DNA of 64,000 nucleotides from Lacinutrix sp. Hel_I_90 (lineage in GTDB: Bacteria > Bacteroidota > Bacteroidia > Flavobacteriales > Flavobacteriaceae): assembly GCF_000934685.1 (NCBI RefSeq), contig NZ_JYNQ01000001.1:1600501-1664500 (forward strand). The letters are read 5' to 3'. Shown here piece after piece: positions 52,971 to 62,184 of the stretch (within the stretch, counting starts at the first letter, position 1; each line of letters opens with the position of its first letter). A program made the position numbers and the translations under genes. Under the pieces are notes generated by a model that saw nothing but the letters and a program-made list of their open reading frames with translations, searched no databases and had not been told where the DNA came from.

Positions 52971-53684
52971 CTACTTCAATTTATTCAAATACATGTTTAC
53001 TACATTCTCAATCCCTAAATACAAGCTTTCAGAAATTAAGGCATGACCAATTGAAACCTCTAATAATCCCGGTATGTTTTTTTTGAAAAACGCAATGTTA
53101 TCTAACGACAAATCGTGTCCTGCATTAACACCTAGCCCTATGTTATTTGCTAATTCAGCGCAAGCTGTGTATGGCTTTACAGCATTTTTATTTCCTAAAC
53201 CGTAGTCGTGTGCAAAGGCTTCAGTATACAATTCAATTCTCTCAGTCCCTGTTGCTTTTGCGCCTTCTACCTGGCGTGTCTCTGGGTCTACAAAAATAGA
53301 GGTTCTAATCCCATTTCTTTGAAACTCACTAATCACTTCTGATAGAAAGGATTTATTTTTTATCGTGTCCCACCCAGCATTACTCGTAATCGCATCAACA
53401 GCATCAGGCACCAAGGTTACCTGTGTTGGTTTAAGCGCTAATACCAAGTCAATAAATTTAGCGTTAGGATTCCCTTCTATATTATACTCAGTGTAAACAA
53501 CAGGTTTTAAGTCGTGAGCATCTTGATAACGAATGTGGCGCTCATCTGGTCTTGGGTGAATGGTTACCCCTTCAGCTCCAAAACGCTGCACGTCCTTTGC
53601 AAATTGAATTAAATTTGGCGTATCTCCGCCTCGTGAATTTCTCAGTGTGGCTATCTTATTTATGTTGACGCTTAGTTTTGTCAT
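52971..53684 (-). CDS. pdxJ: Pyridoxine 5'-phosphate synthase
   Basis: 237 residues, TIM barrel. Condenses 1-deoxyxylulose 5-phosphate with 3-amino-2-oxopropyl phosphate to pyridoxine 5'-phosphate, the last ring-forming step of the DXP-dependent vitamin B6 route. Signature segments: VNINKIATLRNSRGG, GVTIHPRPDERHI, LVPDAVDAITSNAGWD, GLGVNAGHDLS. Several PLP enzymes in the window (kynureninase, aminotransferase) depend on this cofactor. Start MTKLSVNINKIA is standard. A TATTTTTG box lies 21 nt upstream. Confidence 0.97.
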   Translation of the reverse strand: MTKLSVNINKIATLRNSRGGDTPNLIQFAKDVQRFGAEGVTIHPRPDERHIRYQDAHDLKPVVYTEYNIEGNPNAKFIDLVLALKPTQVTLVPDAVDAITSNAGWDTIKNKSFLSEVISEFQRNGIRTSIFVDPETRQVEGAKATGTERIELYTEAFAHDYGLGNKNAVKPYTACAELANNIGLGVNAGHDLSLDNIAFFKKNIPGLLEVSIGHALISESLYLGIENVVNMYLNKLK

Positions 53685-53705
53685 TTATCTTCAGAGTTTA
53701 TCTTA

Positions 53706-53713
53706 CAAAAATA
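53706..53713 (-). promoter_or_regulatory. -7 box of pdxJ
   Basis: Minus-strand TATTTTTG, an exact -7 match, 21 nt before the pdxJ start; -33 TTG not found. Confidence 0.45.
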
Positions 53714-53775
53714 CGAAGTAGAACTGCGGTTTTGAATTATTTTTTAATTAATTTGCATAAAATACCACAGTCATA

Positions 53776-54435
53776 ATGAATCTTCTCGACTACATAATAA
53801 ACGATATAAAACCACTTTTAAATTCGCAAAAAGTGAGTGAAGCCCAGTTACTGTTTAATCAGTTAACCTATTCACATATTCCTATTAAAAATGAAGATGG
53901 CGTCTATTTAGGTTGTGTTTCTGAAAACGACGTGCATTGTTTTGAGAGTGATAAACTCATTAAAGATTATGCCTATGCGCCTGAAGGTTTTTTTGTTCGA
54001 GATGACACCAATTGGTTAGATATCCTCGAAGCTTTTGCCCAAAATTCGACAAACATAATGCCAGTACTGAGCAACAAAAATGTGTATTTAGGATATTATG
54101 AATTAAATGATGTCATTAGTCTTTTTAACGAAACACCTTTCTTTTCTGAAGCTGGCGCTATATTAATTGTCGAAAAAGGCTTAACAGATTATTCTTTTAG
54201 TGAAATAAGCCAGATTGTAGAATCTAACGACGGAAAATTACTAGGCGCCTTTATTTCTAAAATTGAGAATGATGTTGCACAAATCACACTGAAAATCAAT
54301 AATGCCAATTTAAATGATATTATGCAAAGTTTTAGACGCTATAGTTATAACATATTAACTGGTCATGAAGATGACACTTATTTAATAAGCTTAAAAGAAC
54401 GTTCAGATTATTTAAAAAAATACCTAAACATGTAA
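53776..54435 (+). CDS. CBS-domain protein
   Basis: 219 residues. Two CBS-type repeats cover about residues 10-130 (SEAQLLFNQLTYSHIPIKNEDGVYLGCVSENDV and AFAQNSTNIMPVLSNKNVYLGYYELNDV). The C-terminal half (GAILIVEKGLTDYSFSEIS) looks like an ACT/ferredoxin-like regulatory fold. CBS domains bind adenosyl ligands such as ATP, AMP or NAD, which is interesting next to NAD kinase, 3 nt downstream and certainly cotranscribed. Direct regulation of NadK is conjecture. Confidence 0.88.
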   Translation: MNLLDYIINDIKPLLNSQKVSEAQLLFNQLTYSHIPIKNEDGVYLGCVSENDVHCFESDKLIKDYAYAPEGFFVRDDTNWLDILEAFAQNSTNIMPVLSNKNVYLGYYELNDVISLFNETPFFSEAGAILIVEKGLTDYSFSEISQIVESNDGKLLGAFISKIENDVAQITLKINNANLNDIMQSFRRYSYNILTGHEDDTYLISLKERSDYLKKYLNM

Positions 54436-54438
54436 TTA

Positions 54439-55314
54439 ATGAAGGTAGCCGTTTATAGTCAATATCCTAAAAAACAATCTGAACAAGCACTAGACGTATT
54501 AACAAAAGCACTTTACAAACGAAAGGCAGCTGTTTTTCTAGAAAAAGAATTTTATAATGACATTATAAATGAATTCCAGCATACTTCCAATTATAACACC
54601 TTTGAGACTTTAGATAAAAGCTTCGACCTATTAATTAGTATTGGTGGTGACGGTACTATTTTACGGGCCATTACTTTTGTTAAAGATTTAAACATTCCTA
54701 TTGTTGGTATCAACACGGGCAGACTTGGTTTTCTAGCAACCATTCAAACAGAAGATATTGAAGAAGCCATTGAAAACATTTACAAGAAAAAGTATTCGTT
54801 ATCAAAACGCACCTTACTATCTATTGAGACCTCACCTGAAAATAAGGATATCCTAGACCTAGATTTTGCATTGAATGAAATTGCAATAAGCAGAAAAAAC
54901 ACAACCTCAATGATTACGGTTGAAACCAAGCTCAATGGAGAATATCTAACCTCCTATTGGAGTGATGGTTTAATCATAGCCACGCCAACAGGATCTACCG
55001 GCTACTCTTTAAGTTGCGCAGGACCAGTAATTACACCAGACACCACCAGTTTTGTTTTAACACCAATTGCGCCTCATAATTTAAGCGCAAGACCACTAGT
55101 GATTGAAGATTCTTTTACTATTGAACTAAAAGTAAGTGGTCGGGAAGATAATTATCTCGTTTCTTTAGATTCTAGAATAGCAACACTCTCAAACAATACA
55201 ATCATCACCATAAAAAAAGCACCTTTTACTATTAACATGATAGAATTAGATGGCAGCAGCTTCTTAACCACATTAAGAAAAAAACTGCTTTGGGGAGAAG
55301 ACAACCGTAATTAG
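54439..55314 (+). CDS. nadK: NAD kinase
   Basis: Phosphorylates NAD to NADP. 291 residues. The GGDGTILRAI motif holds the catalytic Asp, followed by IPIVGINTGRLGFLA and the NE/D motif around FALNEIAISR; the GSTGYSLSCAGPVI glycine-rich stretch and PIAPHNLSARPLVI are family-typical. It follows the CBS-domain gene by 3 nt, and begins a conserved Bacteroidota gene order leading to uppS and bamA. Confidence 0.97.
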   Translation: MKVAVYSQYPKKQSEQALDVLTKALYKRKAAVFLEKEFYNDIINEFQHTSNYNTFETLDKSFDLLISIGGDGTILRAITFVKDLNIPIVGINTGRLGFLATIQTEDIEEAIENIYKKKYSLSKRTLLSIETSPENKDILDLDFALNEIAISRKNTTSMITVETKLNGEYLTSYWSDGLIIATPTGSTGYSLSCAGPVITPDTTSFVLTPIAPHNLSARPLVIEDSFTIELKVSGREDNYLVSLDSRIATLSNNTIITIKKAPFTINMIELDGSSFLTTLRKKLLWGEDNRN

Positions 55315-55399
55315 CATTTTTATTTTACAATATTTCCCGCAAAAAACTGTTTAACCTGTAACTATTTGGTCTAAATTATTATAGGCTAATCTTATTTAT

Positions 55400-55407
55400 T
55401 ATATTTG
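55400..55407 (+). promoter_or_regulatory. -7 box upstream of the DUF6089 gene
   Basis: TATATTTG 16 nt before the ATG. The nearest TTTG (55365-55368) is 31 nt upstream, too far for a standard -33 element. Confidence 0.4.
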
Positions 55408-55423
55408 CAAACTTTTAAGATTC

Positions 55424-56116
55424 ATGAGGTATTTAACTGTTTTAATAATACTATTTTTTAGCACACAACTAAGTCACGCTCAAATAAACGAATTGGGCTT
55501 TTTTGTTGGTGGTAGTAATTTTATTGGTGATGTTGGTGCAACCGACTATATAGCACCAAAGCAACTGGCGTTTGGTGGTCTTTACAAATGGAATAGAAGT
55601 CCGAGACACGCGTATAGACTTTCTTTAATTTATACTGAATTGGAAGGCATAGATCAGGATTCAGATGATCCCGGCAGACAAATTAGAGCTTACGAATTTA
55701 ATAGTAGTATTATAGAATTATCTGCAGGAATGGAATTTACTTTTTTTGATTTCGACTTACATGAAGGCAAAAATGTTTCTACTCCTTATTTATATACTGG
55801 TATTAGCATTGCTAAACATGATAATTTCTTTTTTAATAGCGCGGGAGAAATTATAGATGAAAACACCAGTAGTTACGCTTATGGTATTCCCATGGCATTA
55901 GGCTTTAAGACTGCATTATCCTCGGGTTTTATTATTGCATTTGAAGTAGGCGCTCGCTATACTTTTAGTGATGAACTAGATGGTAGTGTGCCAGATGCTC
56001 AAGAAAGCAGACCTAATAATAGTTTTGGAAATCTTAATAATAATGACTGGTATACGTTTACAGGAATAACGTTAACCTATACCTTTGGCAGAAACCCCTG
56101 TTTTTGCCCAGAATAA
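55424..56116 (+). CDS. DUF6089-family outer membrane beta-barrel protein
   Basis: 230 residues. Signal peptide to about residue 19 (LFFSTQLSHA), then NELGFFVGGSNFIGDVGATDYI, a pattern I know from DUF6089 proteins. Alternating amphipathic strands and a final TGITLTYTFGRNPCFCPE are consistent with a small outer-membrane barrel. It almost always lies just upstream of uppS and bamA in Bacteroidota, suggesting a role in envelope assembly, but no function is established. Confidence 0.85.
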   Translation: MRYLTVLIILFFSTQLSHAQINELGFFVGGSNFIGDVGATDYIAPKQLAFGGLYKWNRSPRHAYRLSLIYTELEGIDQDSDDPGRQIRAYEFNSSIIELSAGMEFTFFDFDLHEGKNVSTPYLYTGISIAKHDNFFFNSAGEIIDENTSSYAYGIPMALGFKTALSSGFIIAFEVGARYTFSDELDGSVPDAQESRPNNSFGNLNNNDWYTFTGITLTYTFGRNPCFCPE

Positions 56117-56121
56117 TAACC

Positions 56122-56859
56122 GTGGATTTAAAAAACATAAATACAAACGCTTTACCTAAACACGTTGCCATTATAATGGACGGCAATGGGCGTTGGGCGA
56201 AACAAAAAGGATTAATACGAGCAGTAGGTCATGAAAATGGAACAAAATCTGTAAGACAAACTGTTGAAGCTGCAGCAGAATTAGGGATCGAAAACTTAAC
56301 GCTTTACGCCTTTTCTACAGAAAACTGGAACAGACCTAAACTCGAAGTAGACACCCTAATGAGACTTTTAGTGTCTTCATTAAAAAAAGAGATTAAAACA
56401 CTTCATGATAATAACATAAAGCTTAAGGCAATAGGAAACTTAGAAACCTTGCCTAAGAAAGTCCTTAAGGAACTAAGAGAAGTCATCGAAAGCACAAAAA
56501 ACAACAATCGCACGACGCTAACACTCGCTTTAAGTTACGGCTCACGTGCCGAAATATTAAATGTGGTTAAAGAAATAAGTGTTAAAGTTAAAAATAATAT
56601 AATTTCCGCGGAAAATATTGATGAATCAATTATTAATGAGCATCTTTACACGCGAAATTTACCAGACGTTGATCTACTTATAAGAACAAGTGGAGAACAG
56701 CGTATTAGTAATTTTTTATTGTGGCAAATCGCTTATGCTGAATTATTTTTCACGAAAGTACTTTGGCCAGATTTTACAAAGCAACACTTTTGTGATGCCA
56801 TTATAGAATATCAAAACAGAGAACGACGCTTTGGAAAAACAAGTGAACAAATTAGTTAA
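56122..56859 (+). CDS. uppS: Isoprenyl transferase (undecaprenyl diphosphate synthase)
   Basis: cis-prenyltransferase that makes undecaprenyl diphosphate, the lipid carrier for peptidoglycan and surface polysaccharides. Motifs: HVAIIMDGNGRWAKQKGLIR (catalytic Asp and Arg), TLYAFSTENWNRPKLEV, and DLLIRTSGEQRISNFLLWQIAYAELFF. I place the start at GTG 56122 (MDLKNINTNALPKHVA); an in-frame TTG at 56104 would overlap the DUF6089 gene. About 245 residues, usual length. Its end overlaps the start of bamA, implying translational coupling. Confidence 0.95.
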   Translation: MDLKNINTNALPKHVAIIMDGNGRWAKQKGLIRAVGHENGTKSVRQTVEAAAELGIENLTLYAFSTENWNRPKLEVDTLMRLLVSSLKKEIKTLHDNNIKLKAIGNLETLPKKVLKELREVIESTKNNNRTTLTLALSYGSRAEILNVVKEISVKVKNNIISAENIDESIINEHLYTRNLPDVDLLIRTSGEQRISNFLLWQIAYAELFFTKVLWPDFTKQHFCDAIIEYQNRERRFGKTSEQIS

Positions 56860-59443
56860 AAAATTACAATTGAAAACAGTCCTACAATTTACACTATTCG
56901 CTACAATACTCTTATTTAGCTTTTTTACACAAGCCCAAAACTTATCTTTTGAAGATGGTAAAAAATACACCATAGCAGAAATTACTGTAAAAGGAAACAC
57001 AAGTTTTAGTGAGCAAACCATTGTTGCCTTCTCACGTTTAAATAAAGGAGACCAAATATTAATTCCTGGTGAAGAAATTAGTGCTGCCATAAAAAAATTA
57101 TGGAATACTAATCTCTTTAGTGACATTGAAGTCTATTTACTTAAAGTAGAAGGAGATGCTGCCTATTTAGAAATAAGATTGTCTGATTTACCAGAGATAA
57201 ACGAAGTAAAAGTAGTTGGCGTAAAAAAGAGCAAAAGAGAAGCGCTTATTAAAGAAAACAAACTTCAGAAAGGAGAGAAAGTTACTGAAAATCTAATTAC
57301 CACTACTAAAAATTACATCCAGAAAAAGAATAGGAAAGCGGGTTACTTTAACACTAAAGTAAATATCAACACCATACCTGTTCAAGATTCTATAGAAAAA
57401 GCCAGAGTGAATATGGTTTTAACTGTAGATAAAGGTGAGAAAGTAAAAATTGCTCAAATTAATTTTGAAGGCAATGAAATTCTGAGTGATAAAAAACTTA
57501 GAAAAGCGATGAAGAATACAAAGCAAAAAAAACTGCTTCGTATTTTAAAACGTTCAAAATATATAGAAGCAGACTATGAAGAAGATTTAGTGAGTATCGT
57601 TGATAAATATAAAGAGAGTGGTTACCGTGATGCCCGAATTATTAAAGATACATTAATCGTAAACGACAAAAACACAATTAGTTTAAATATTAAACTTGAA
57701 GAAGGAGAAAAATACAGTTTTGGAGACATTTCTTTTATAGGTAACACTATATATACTGACGAGTTCTTAAAACGCAAATTGCGCATAGAAAAAGGCGACA
57801 CTTACAACGGTGTTTTACTACAAAAACGTATTGCTGACGAGTCAAGACCAGATGGCGATGACATTACTAACCTTTATCAAGATAACGGCTATTTGTTTTC
57901 AACTATTAATCCTGTTGAGGTTAATGCAGACGGCAACGTTATCGACATGGAAATTAGAATTACCGAAGGTAAGCCAGTCTATTTTAATAAAGTAACTGTC
58001 GTTGGTAATGAGAAAACAAACGATCACGTTATATACAGAGAAATAAGAACACGCCCAGGAGAATTATACAGTAAGGCAAATGTAGTTAGAACGGTACGTG
58101 AATTAAGTCAATTAGGCTATTTTGATGCTGAGCAAATTTCACCAAACTTTCTAAATGCAAATCCAGATGAAGGTTCTATTGACATGGAATACGCTGTTGT
58201 AGAAACTGGATCAAGCCAAATTGAATTGCAAGGTGGTTATGGTGGTGGTGGTTTTATCGGTACTTTAGGTTTGTCTTTTAATAACTTCTCACTAAAGAAT
58301 ATCTTTAACAAGGATGCTTACAAGCCAATTCCAATGGGTGACGGTCAAAAATTAGCATTGCGTTTGCAAGCCAGTCGTTTTTACCAAACTTACAGTTTTC
58401 AATTTTCTGAACCTTGGATGGGCGGAAAAAAACCTGTACAGTTTTCTACATCGCTTTCACACACAAAACAGTTTTTATACAATCCGCAAACGCGAAATGC
58501 CGATAAAGACAGACGTTTTAACATTACTGGCTTAACAGTTGGTTTAGCAAAACGTTTATCTGTTCCAGATGACTATTTCACCTTGTCACAAGCATTAAGT
58601 TTTCAGCATTATAACTTAAAAAATTACAACACAGGACTTTTTACCTTTGGTGATGGTTACTCAAACAATTTATCTTACACTGTTGGTTTAACTAGAAACA
58701 ACACCTTTAACGACCCCGTTTTTCCTACTGGTGGTTCCAATTTTGCTGTAACGGCAAAACTATCGCTACCTTATTCCTTACTTAACGGTGTAGATTATGA
58801 ATCACTTGCTGCAGAACGAGAAGCTAATTCAGAAATTGTTAATGATGGTACACAAGGCATTGATGAAAGAACAGCAGCATCCGCAAGAATTTCCGAAATT
58901 GATCAAAAACGTTTTAACTGGTTAGAATTTTACAAAGTTAAATTTAAAGGTGATTGGTACACAAAATTAGTTGATAAGTTTGTATTTAAATCAACTATAG
59001 AATTTGGCTTCTTAGGCGCTTATAATCAAGATAGAGGTATTATTCCTTTCGAACGTTTCTTCCTGGGAGGAGATGGATTAGGAGCCTTTAGTTTAGACGG
59101 CAGAGAGGTTGTTGCACTAAGAGGGTATCCTAACCAAGGCCTATCAGATAATGATGGGGGAACTATTTATAATAAATTTTCTTTAGAACTACGTTATCCA
59201 ATTACATTAAAGCAATCTGCAAAGATTTATGCATTAGGTTTCCTAGATGCAGGTGCATCCTACTCTAACTTTAAAGATTACAATCCTTTTAATGTAAAAC
59301 GCTCTGCTGGATTAGGTGTAAGAATATTTATGCCAGCATTTGGTTTATTGGGTATTGATTTCGGTCATGGTTTCGATCCTTTACCAGGTAATACTATCAA
59401 GCATGGTTGGGAAACACATTTTATAATAGGGCAACAATTTTAA
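56831..59443 (+). CDS. bamA: Outer membrane assembly factor BamA
   Basis: Omp85-family insertase for outer-membrane beta-barrels, 870 residues. Signal peptide to about residue 37 (LFSFFTQAQ), five POTRA domains (about 42-470; e.g. ITVKGNTSFSEQTI, INFEGNEILSDKKL, ISFIGNTIYTDEF, VTVVGNEKTNDHVIYREI) and a C-terminal 16-strand barrel with the conserved LRGYPNQ lid motif and a terminal Phe. The open frame starts with TTG 56831 inside uppS; GTG 56843 or TTG 56870, which follows the uppS stop, are alternatives, so the exact start is uncertain. Confidence 0.95.
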   Translation: MEKQVNKLVKKLQLKTVLQFTLFATILLFSFFTQAQNLSFEDGKKYTIAEITVKGNTSFSEQTIVAFSRLNKGDQILIPGEEISAAIKKLWNTNLFSDIEVYLLKVEGDAAYLEIRLSDLPEINEVKVVGVKKSKREALIKENKLQKGEKVTENLITTTKNYIQKKNRKAGYFNTKVNINTIPVQDSIEKARVNMVLTVDKGEKVKIAQINFEGNEILSDKKLRKAMKNTKQKKLLRILKRSKYIEADYEEDLVSIVDKYKESGYRDARIIKDTLIVNDKNTISLNIKLEEGEKYSFGDISFIGNTIYTDEFLKRKLRIEKGDTYNGVLLQKRIADESRPDGDDITNLYQDNGYLFSTINPVEVNADGNVIDMEIRITEGKPVYFNKVTVVGNEKTNDHVIYREIRTRPGELYSKANVVRTVRELSQLGYFDAEQISPNFLNANPDEGSIDMEYAVVETGSSQIELQGGYGGGGFIGTLGLSFNNFSLKNIFNKDAYKPIPMGDGQKLALRLQASRFYQTYSFQFSEPWMGGKKPVQFSTSLSHTKQFLYNPQTRNADKDRRFNITGLTVGLAKRLSVPDDYFTLSQALSFQHYNLKNYNTGLFTFGDGYSNNLSYTVGLTRNNTFNDPVFPTGGSNFAVTAKLSLPYSLLNGVDYESLAAEREANSEIVNDGTQGIDERTAASARISEIDQKRFNWLEFYKVKFKGDWYTKLVDKFVFKSTIEFGFLGAYNQDRGIIPFERFFLGGDGLGAFSLDGREVVALRGYPNQGLSDNDGGTIYNKFSLELRYPITLKQSAKIYALGFLDAGASYSNFKDYNPFNVKRSAGLGVRIFMPAFGLLGIDFGHGFDPLPGNTIKHGWETHFIIGQQF

Positions 59444-59680
59444 TACCTAAAGACATTTTTCGATCACAATAAAATGTCACCTTATGATATCTATTTCACA
59501 TAAGTTTTTATTTTTGGCACGATATTTTCAATATACATTTTGAGGATTTGGTTCAAGAATTAAAATTTTTAAATTTAAAATTCGTTATTTTGATACTATG
59601 TAATTTAAATTAAGACAGTAGCATAACAATTAGCTGTCCGTTTTTGAGTTAAACAGTTAATAAATTTAAAATATAGCCAA

Positions 59681-60670
59681 ATGAAATTTAAAGTTCTTTT
59701 TTTATTGACAATAGTATTCATGCTATCTTTTCAAGCGCAGGCGCAACGTGGTGTAAGAATTGGTTACATAGATACCGAATATATTTTAGAAAATGTACCT
59801 GAGTATGCAGAGGCTACCACACAGTTAGAGTCTAAAGTACAAAAATGGAAAAGTGAGATAGAAATAAAATTAAGTGCTATCGAGCAAAAGCGCAAAACTC
59901 TAAATAATGAAAGAGCCCTTTTAACAAAAGAGCTTATAGAAGAGCGCGAAGAAGATATTACATTTGAAGAAAAGGAAATATTAGATTACCAACAAAAGCG
60001 ATTTGGTCCTAATGGAGATTTAATGATCCAGAAACGACAATTAATCCAGCCTGTTCAAGATCAAATTTTCCAAGCCGTTCAAGATATTGCCAAAGCAAAA
60101 AAGTATGATTTTGTGTTTGACAAGTCTGCAGATGTTGTAATGTTATATGCAACAGAACGTTTTGATATGAGTGAGCAAGTGCTAAGAACCATTACACGCT
60201 CTGCAAAAAGACAACAGCTTAAGTCTAATAAAGAGAAAAAAGAAGCAAAAGAAGAAGATGTCACAGTAGAAATTAATGAAGGGAAAGACGAAAGAGAACA
60301 ACTATTAGACGATAAAAGAGAGGCGCGTGCAAAATTAGTAGAAGATCGCAGAAAGGCCGCCGCTGAAAAAAGAGCACAAATTATTGCTGAGCGAGAGAAC
60401 GATAGGCAAGAAAAACTTGACGAAAGAAATAATGCAGGAGAAGACTCTGAAGAGACTAATGAAGAAGAAGGAGCAGCAAAAGAAGTAGAAAAGACAACTA
60501 CTGATGAAGCTCCAAAAACAAGAGAGGAAATTTTAGAAGAGCGCAGACAACAAAAACTGGCAGATAGAGAAGCTAGAAAGAAAGAACTAGAAGAAAGAAG
60601 AAAAAAAATCTTAGAAGAACGTCAAAAAGCAAAAGAAGAAAAAGATAGTACTACAGACGACGGAAACTAA
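59681..60670 (+). CDS. OmpH/Skp-family periplasmic chaperone with extended charged tail
   Basis: 329 residues. Signal peptide to about residue 22 (MLSFQAQA), then the Skp-type module: RIGYIDTEYILENVPEYAEA, a coiled-coil hairpin and KYDFVFDKSADVVMLY. Residues ~185-329 form an extra, very charged Glu/Lys/Arg/Asp region with repeated EERRK/REARK units, about twice the length of a normal OmpH. Skp holds unfolded outer-membrane proteins for BamA. The tail is low-complexity coiled coil; its purpose is unknown. 237 nt separate it from bamA, containing a weak hairpin (59452-59478) but no gene. Confidence 0.9.
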   Translation: MKFKVLFLLTIVFMLSFQAQAQRGVRIGYIDTEYILENVPEYAEATTQLESKVQKWKSEIEIKLSAIEQKRKTLNNERALLTKELIEEREEDITFEEKEILDYQQKRFGPNGDLMIQKRQLIQPVQDQIFQAVQDIAKAKKYDFVFDKSADVVMLYATERFDMSEQVLRTITRSAKRQQLKSNKEKKEAKEEDVTVEINEGKDEREQLLDDKREARAKLVEDRRKAAAEKRAQIIAERENDRQEKLDERNNAGEDSEETNEEEGAAKEVEKTTTDEAPKTREEILEERRQQKLADREARKKELEERRKKILEERQKAKEEKDSTTDDGN

Positions 60671-60715
60671 GAGAATAACTATTAATATTTATAACACACA
60701 AATACTATTATTAAA

Positions 60716-61225
60716 ATGAAACAATTTAAAACACTATTTATCGCTGCAACATTATTTATTGGAGCAACAAGTTTTGTATCTGCTCAATCTAAAGTAGCAC
60801 ATATTAACACTTCAGAGCTTATAAAAGCGATGCCACAAATGAAGACTGCTCAAGCCGATATGGAGAAAGTTGGAAAAACTTACGAAGCAGATATTGCTGC
60901 TATGCGAAGTGAACTTCAAACAAAAATGAAGCAATACGAAGCAGAAGCGTCTACAAAAACACAAGAAGAAAACGAAAAGAGGTATGAAGAAGTACAGGCA
61001 GATCAATTAGCGATCCAGCAGTATGGTACTAATGCTCAACAACAATTACAAAAGAAGGAATTCGACTTATTAAAACCTATTACTGAAAAAGCTAAAGCTG
61101 CAATCGTAAAAGTAGCAAAAGCACAAGGATTTAATTATGTATTAGACTCTGCTCAAGGTGGAGGAGTAATCATGGCAGAAGGAAAAGACCTTATGGCAGA
61201 TGTTAAGAAAGAATTAGGTATGTAA
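60716..61225 (+). CDS. OmpH/Skp-family periplasmic chaperone
   Basis: 169 residues, normal Skp/OmpH length. Signal peptide to about residue 23 (FIGATSFVSAQ), then VAHINTSELIKAMPQMKTAQADMEK, a long coiled coil, and GFNYVLDSAQGGGVIM. Second of two tandem ompH genes, 45 nt after the first; the pair after bamA is the usual Bacteroidota arrangement. It probably escorts outer-membrane proteins across the periplasm. A terminator follows. Confidence 0.94.
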   Translation: MKQFKTLFIAATLFIGATSFVSAQSKVAHINTSELIKAMPQMKTAQADMEKVGKTYEADIAAMRSELQTKMKQYEAEASTKTQEENEKRYEEVQADQLAIQQYGTNAQQQLQKKEFDLLKPITEKAKAAIVKVAKAQGFNYVLDSAQGGGVIMAEGKDLMADVKKELGM

Positions 61226-61248
61226 TAACACCTTCAAAATAATCTACT

Positions 61249-61275
61249 AAAAGCCGACTTATTAAGTCGGCTTTT
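61249..61275 (+). terminator. Terminator after the ompH pair
   Basis: AAAAGCCGACTT / AAGTCGGCTTTT stem with loop ATT and a short T-rich tail. Confidence 0.85.
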
Positions 61276-61301
61276 GTATTTTTATAAGGTGATTTATTTT
61301 T

Positions 61302-62084
61302 ATGAGCAAACAACCTATTGGCATATTCGATTCTGGCGTTGGTGGCACTTCTATTTTTAAAGAAATACATGCGCTTTTACCAAACGAAAACACGATTTAT
61401 TTAGCAGACAGCGTTAATGCGCCTTATGGTAGTAAAGGTGAAAATAAGATTATAGAATTATCAATAAAAAATACGGCCTTACTTTTAGATAAGGGATGTA
61501 AACTTATTGTTGTTGCTTGTAATACAGCGACAACGAATGCCATATCAGTTTTAAGAGCTGCATACGACATTCCCATTATTGGTATTGAACCTGCGATAAA
61601 ACCTGCCGCTTTACAAACACAGACTAAAACTATTGGCATTCTCGCTACAAAAGGAACACTCTCTAGCGCTTTGTTCCATAAAACCTTAGATTTATACGGA
61701 CATCACATTACTATCGTAGAACAAGTAGGAGAAGGCATCGTGCAGCTCATTGAAAGCGGAAAAACACAAAGTCCAGAAATGTCAGAATTACTCAGACTAT
61801 ATACAAAACCAATGTTGGAAGCTAACATAGATTATCTGGTGTTGGGCTGTACACACTATCCGTATTTGATACCAGAGTTATTAGAAATACTTCCTAATCA
61901 CGTTAAGATTATCGATTCTGGTCAAGCCGTAGCCAGGCAAACTAAAGTGATCTTAGAAAAACAAGAGTTGTTAAATACTATAACTTTAAAACCTAAAAAT
62001 GAATTTTATATCAATATAAAGAATACCGAAGTGATGCAATCACTTTTGGGTGATACATTTAATGTTGAATATTTAATGTTTTAG
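61302..62084 (+). CDS. murI: Glutamate racemase
   Basis: Makes D-glutamate for peptidoglycan. 260 residues. The two catalytic Cys are in VVACNTATTNAI and LGCTHYPYL; the N-terminus is PIGIFDSGVGGTSIFKEI. It sits after the terminator of the ompH pair and completes the envelope block. Start MSKQPIGIFD fits the family. Confidence 0.97.
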   Translation: MSKQPIGIFDSGVGGTSIFKEIHALLPNENTIYLADSVNAPYGSKGENKIIELSIKNTALLLDKGCKLIVVACNTATTNAISVLRAAYDIPIIGIEPAIKPAALQTQTKTIGILATKGTLSSALFHKTLDLYGHHITIVEQVGEGIVQLIESGKTQSPEMSELLRLYTKPMLEANIDYLVLGCTHYPYLIPELLEILPNHVKIIDSGQAVARQTKVILEKQELLNTITLKPKNEFYINIKNTEVMQSLLGDTFNVEYLMF

Positions 62085-62142
62085 TATGCTATTCTCCTAA
62101 TTTATAATTTTCTAACTGATAACGCTTTCCTTTTAAAGAAAC

Positions 62143-62184
62143 GGCGATTTTTAAATTTTAAAGAAATTCAAAAGTCGGAAAGGT
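62143..62184. repeat. Fragment of the dispersed intergenic repeat, copy E
   Basis: GCGATTTTTAAA and TTCAAAAGTCGGAAAGGTT are shared with copies A and B, in a rearranged order. It lies between the murI gene and the convergent carbonic-anhydrase-like gene. Confidence 0.45.

Noticed and set aside
56743-57126. 127-residue minus-strand open frame across the uppS/bamA junction
   Set aside because: Antisense to two conserved genes; no promoter or family motif.
59444-59680. Small gene or terminator between bamA and the first ompH
   Set aside because: The GACATTTT/AAAATGTC hairpin lacks a T-run and no convincing open frame exists; treated as plain intergenic DNA.
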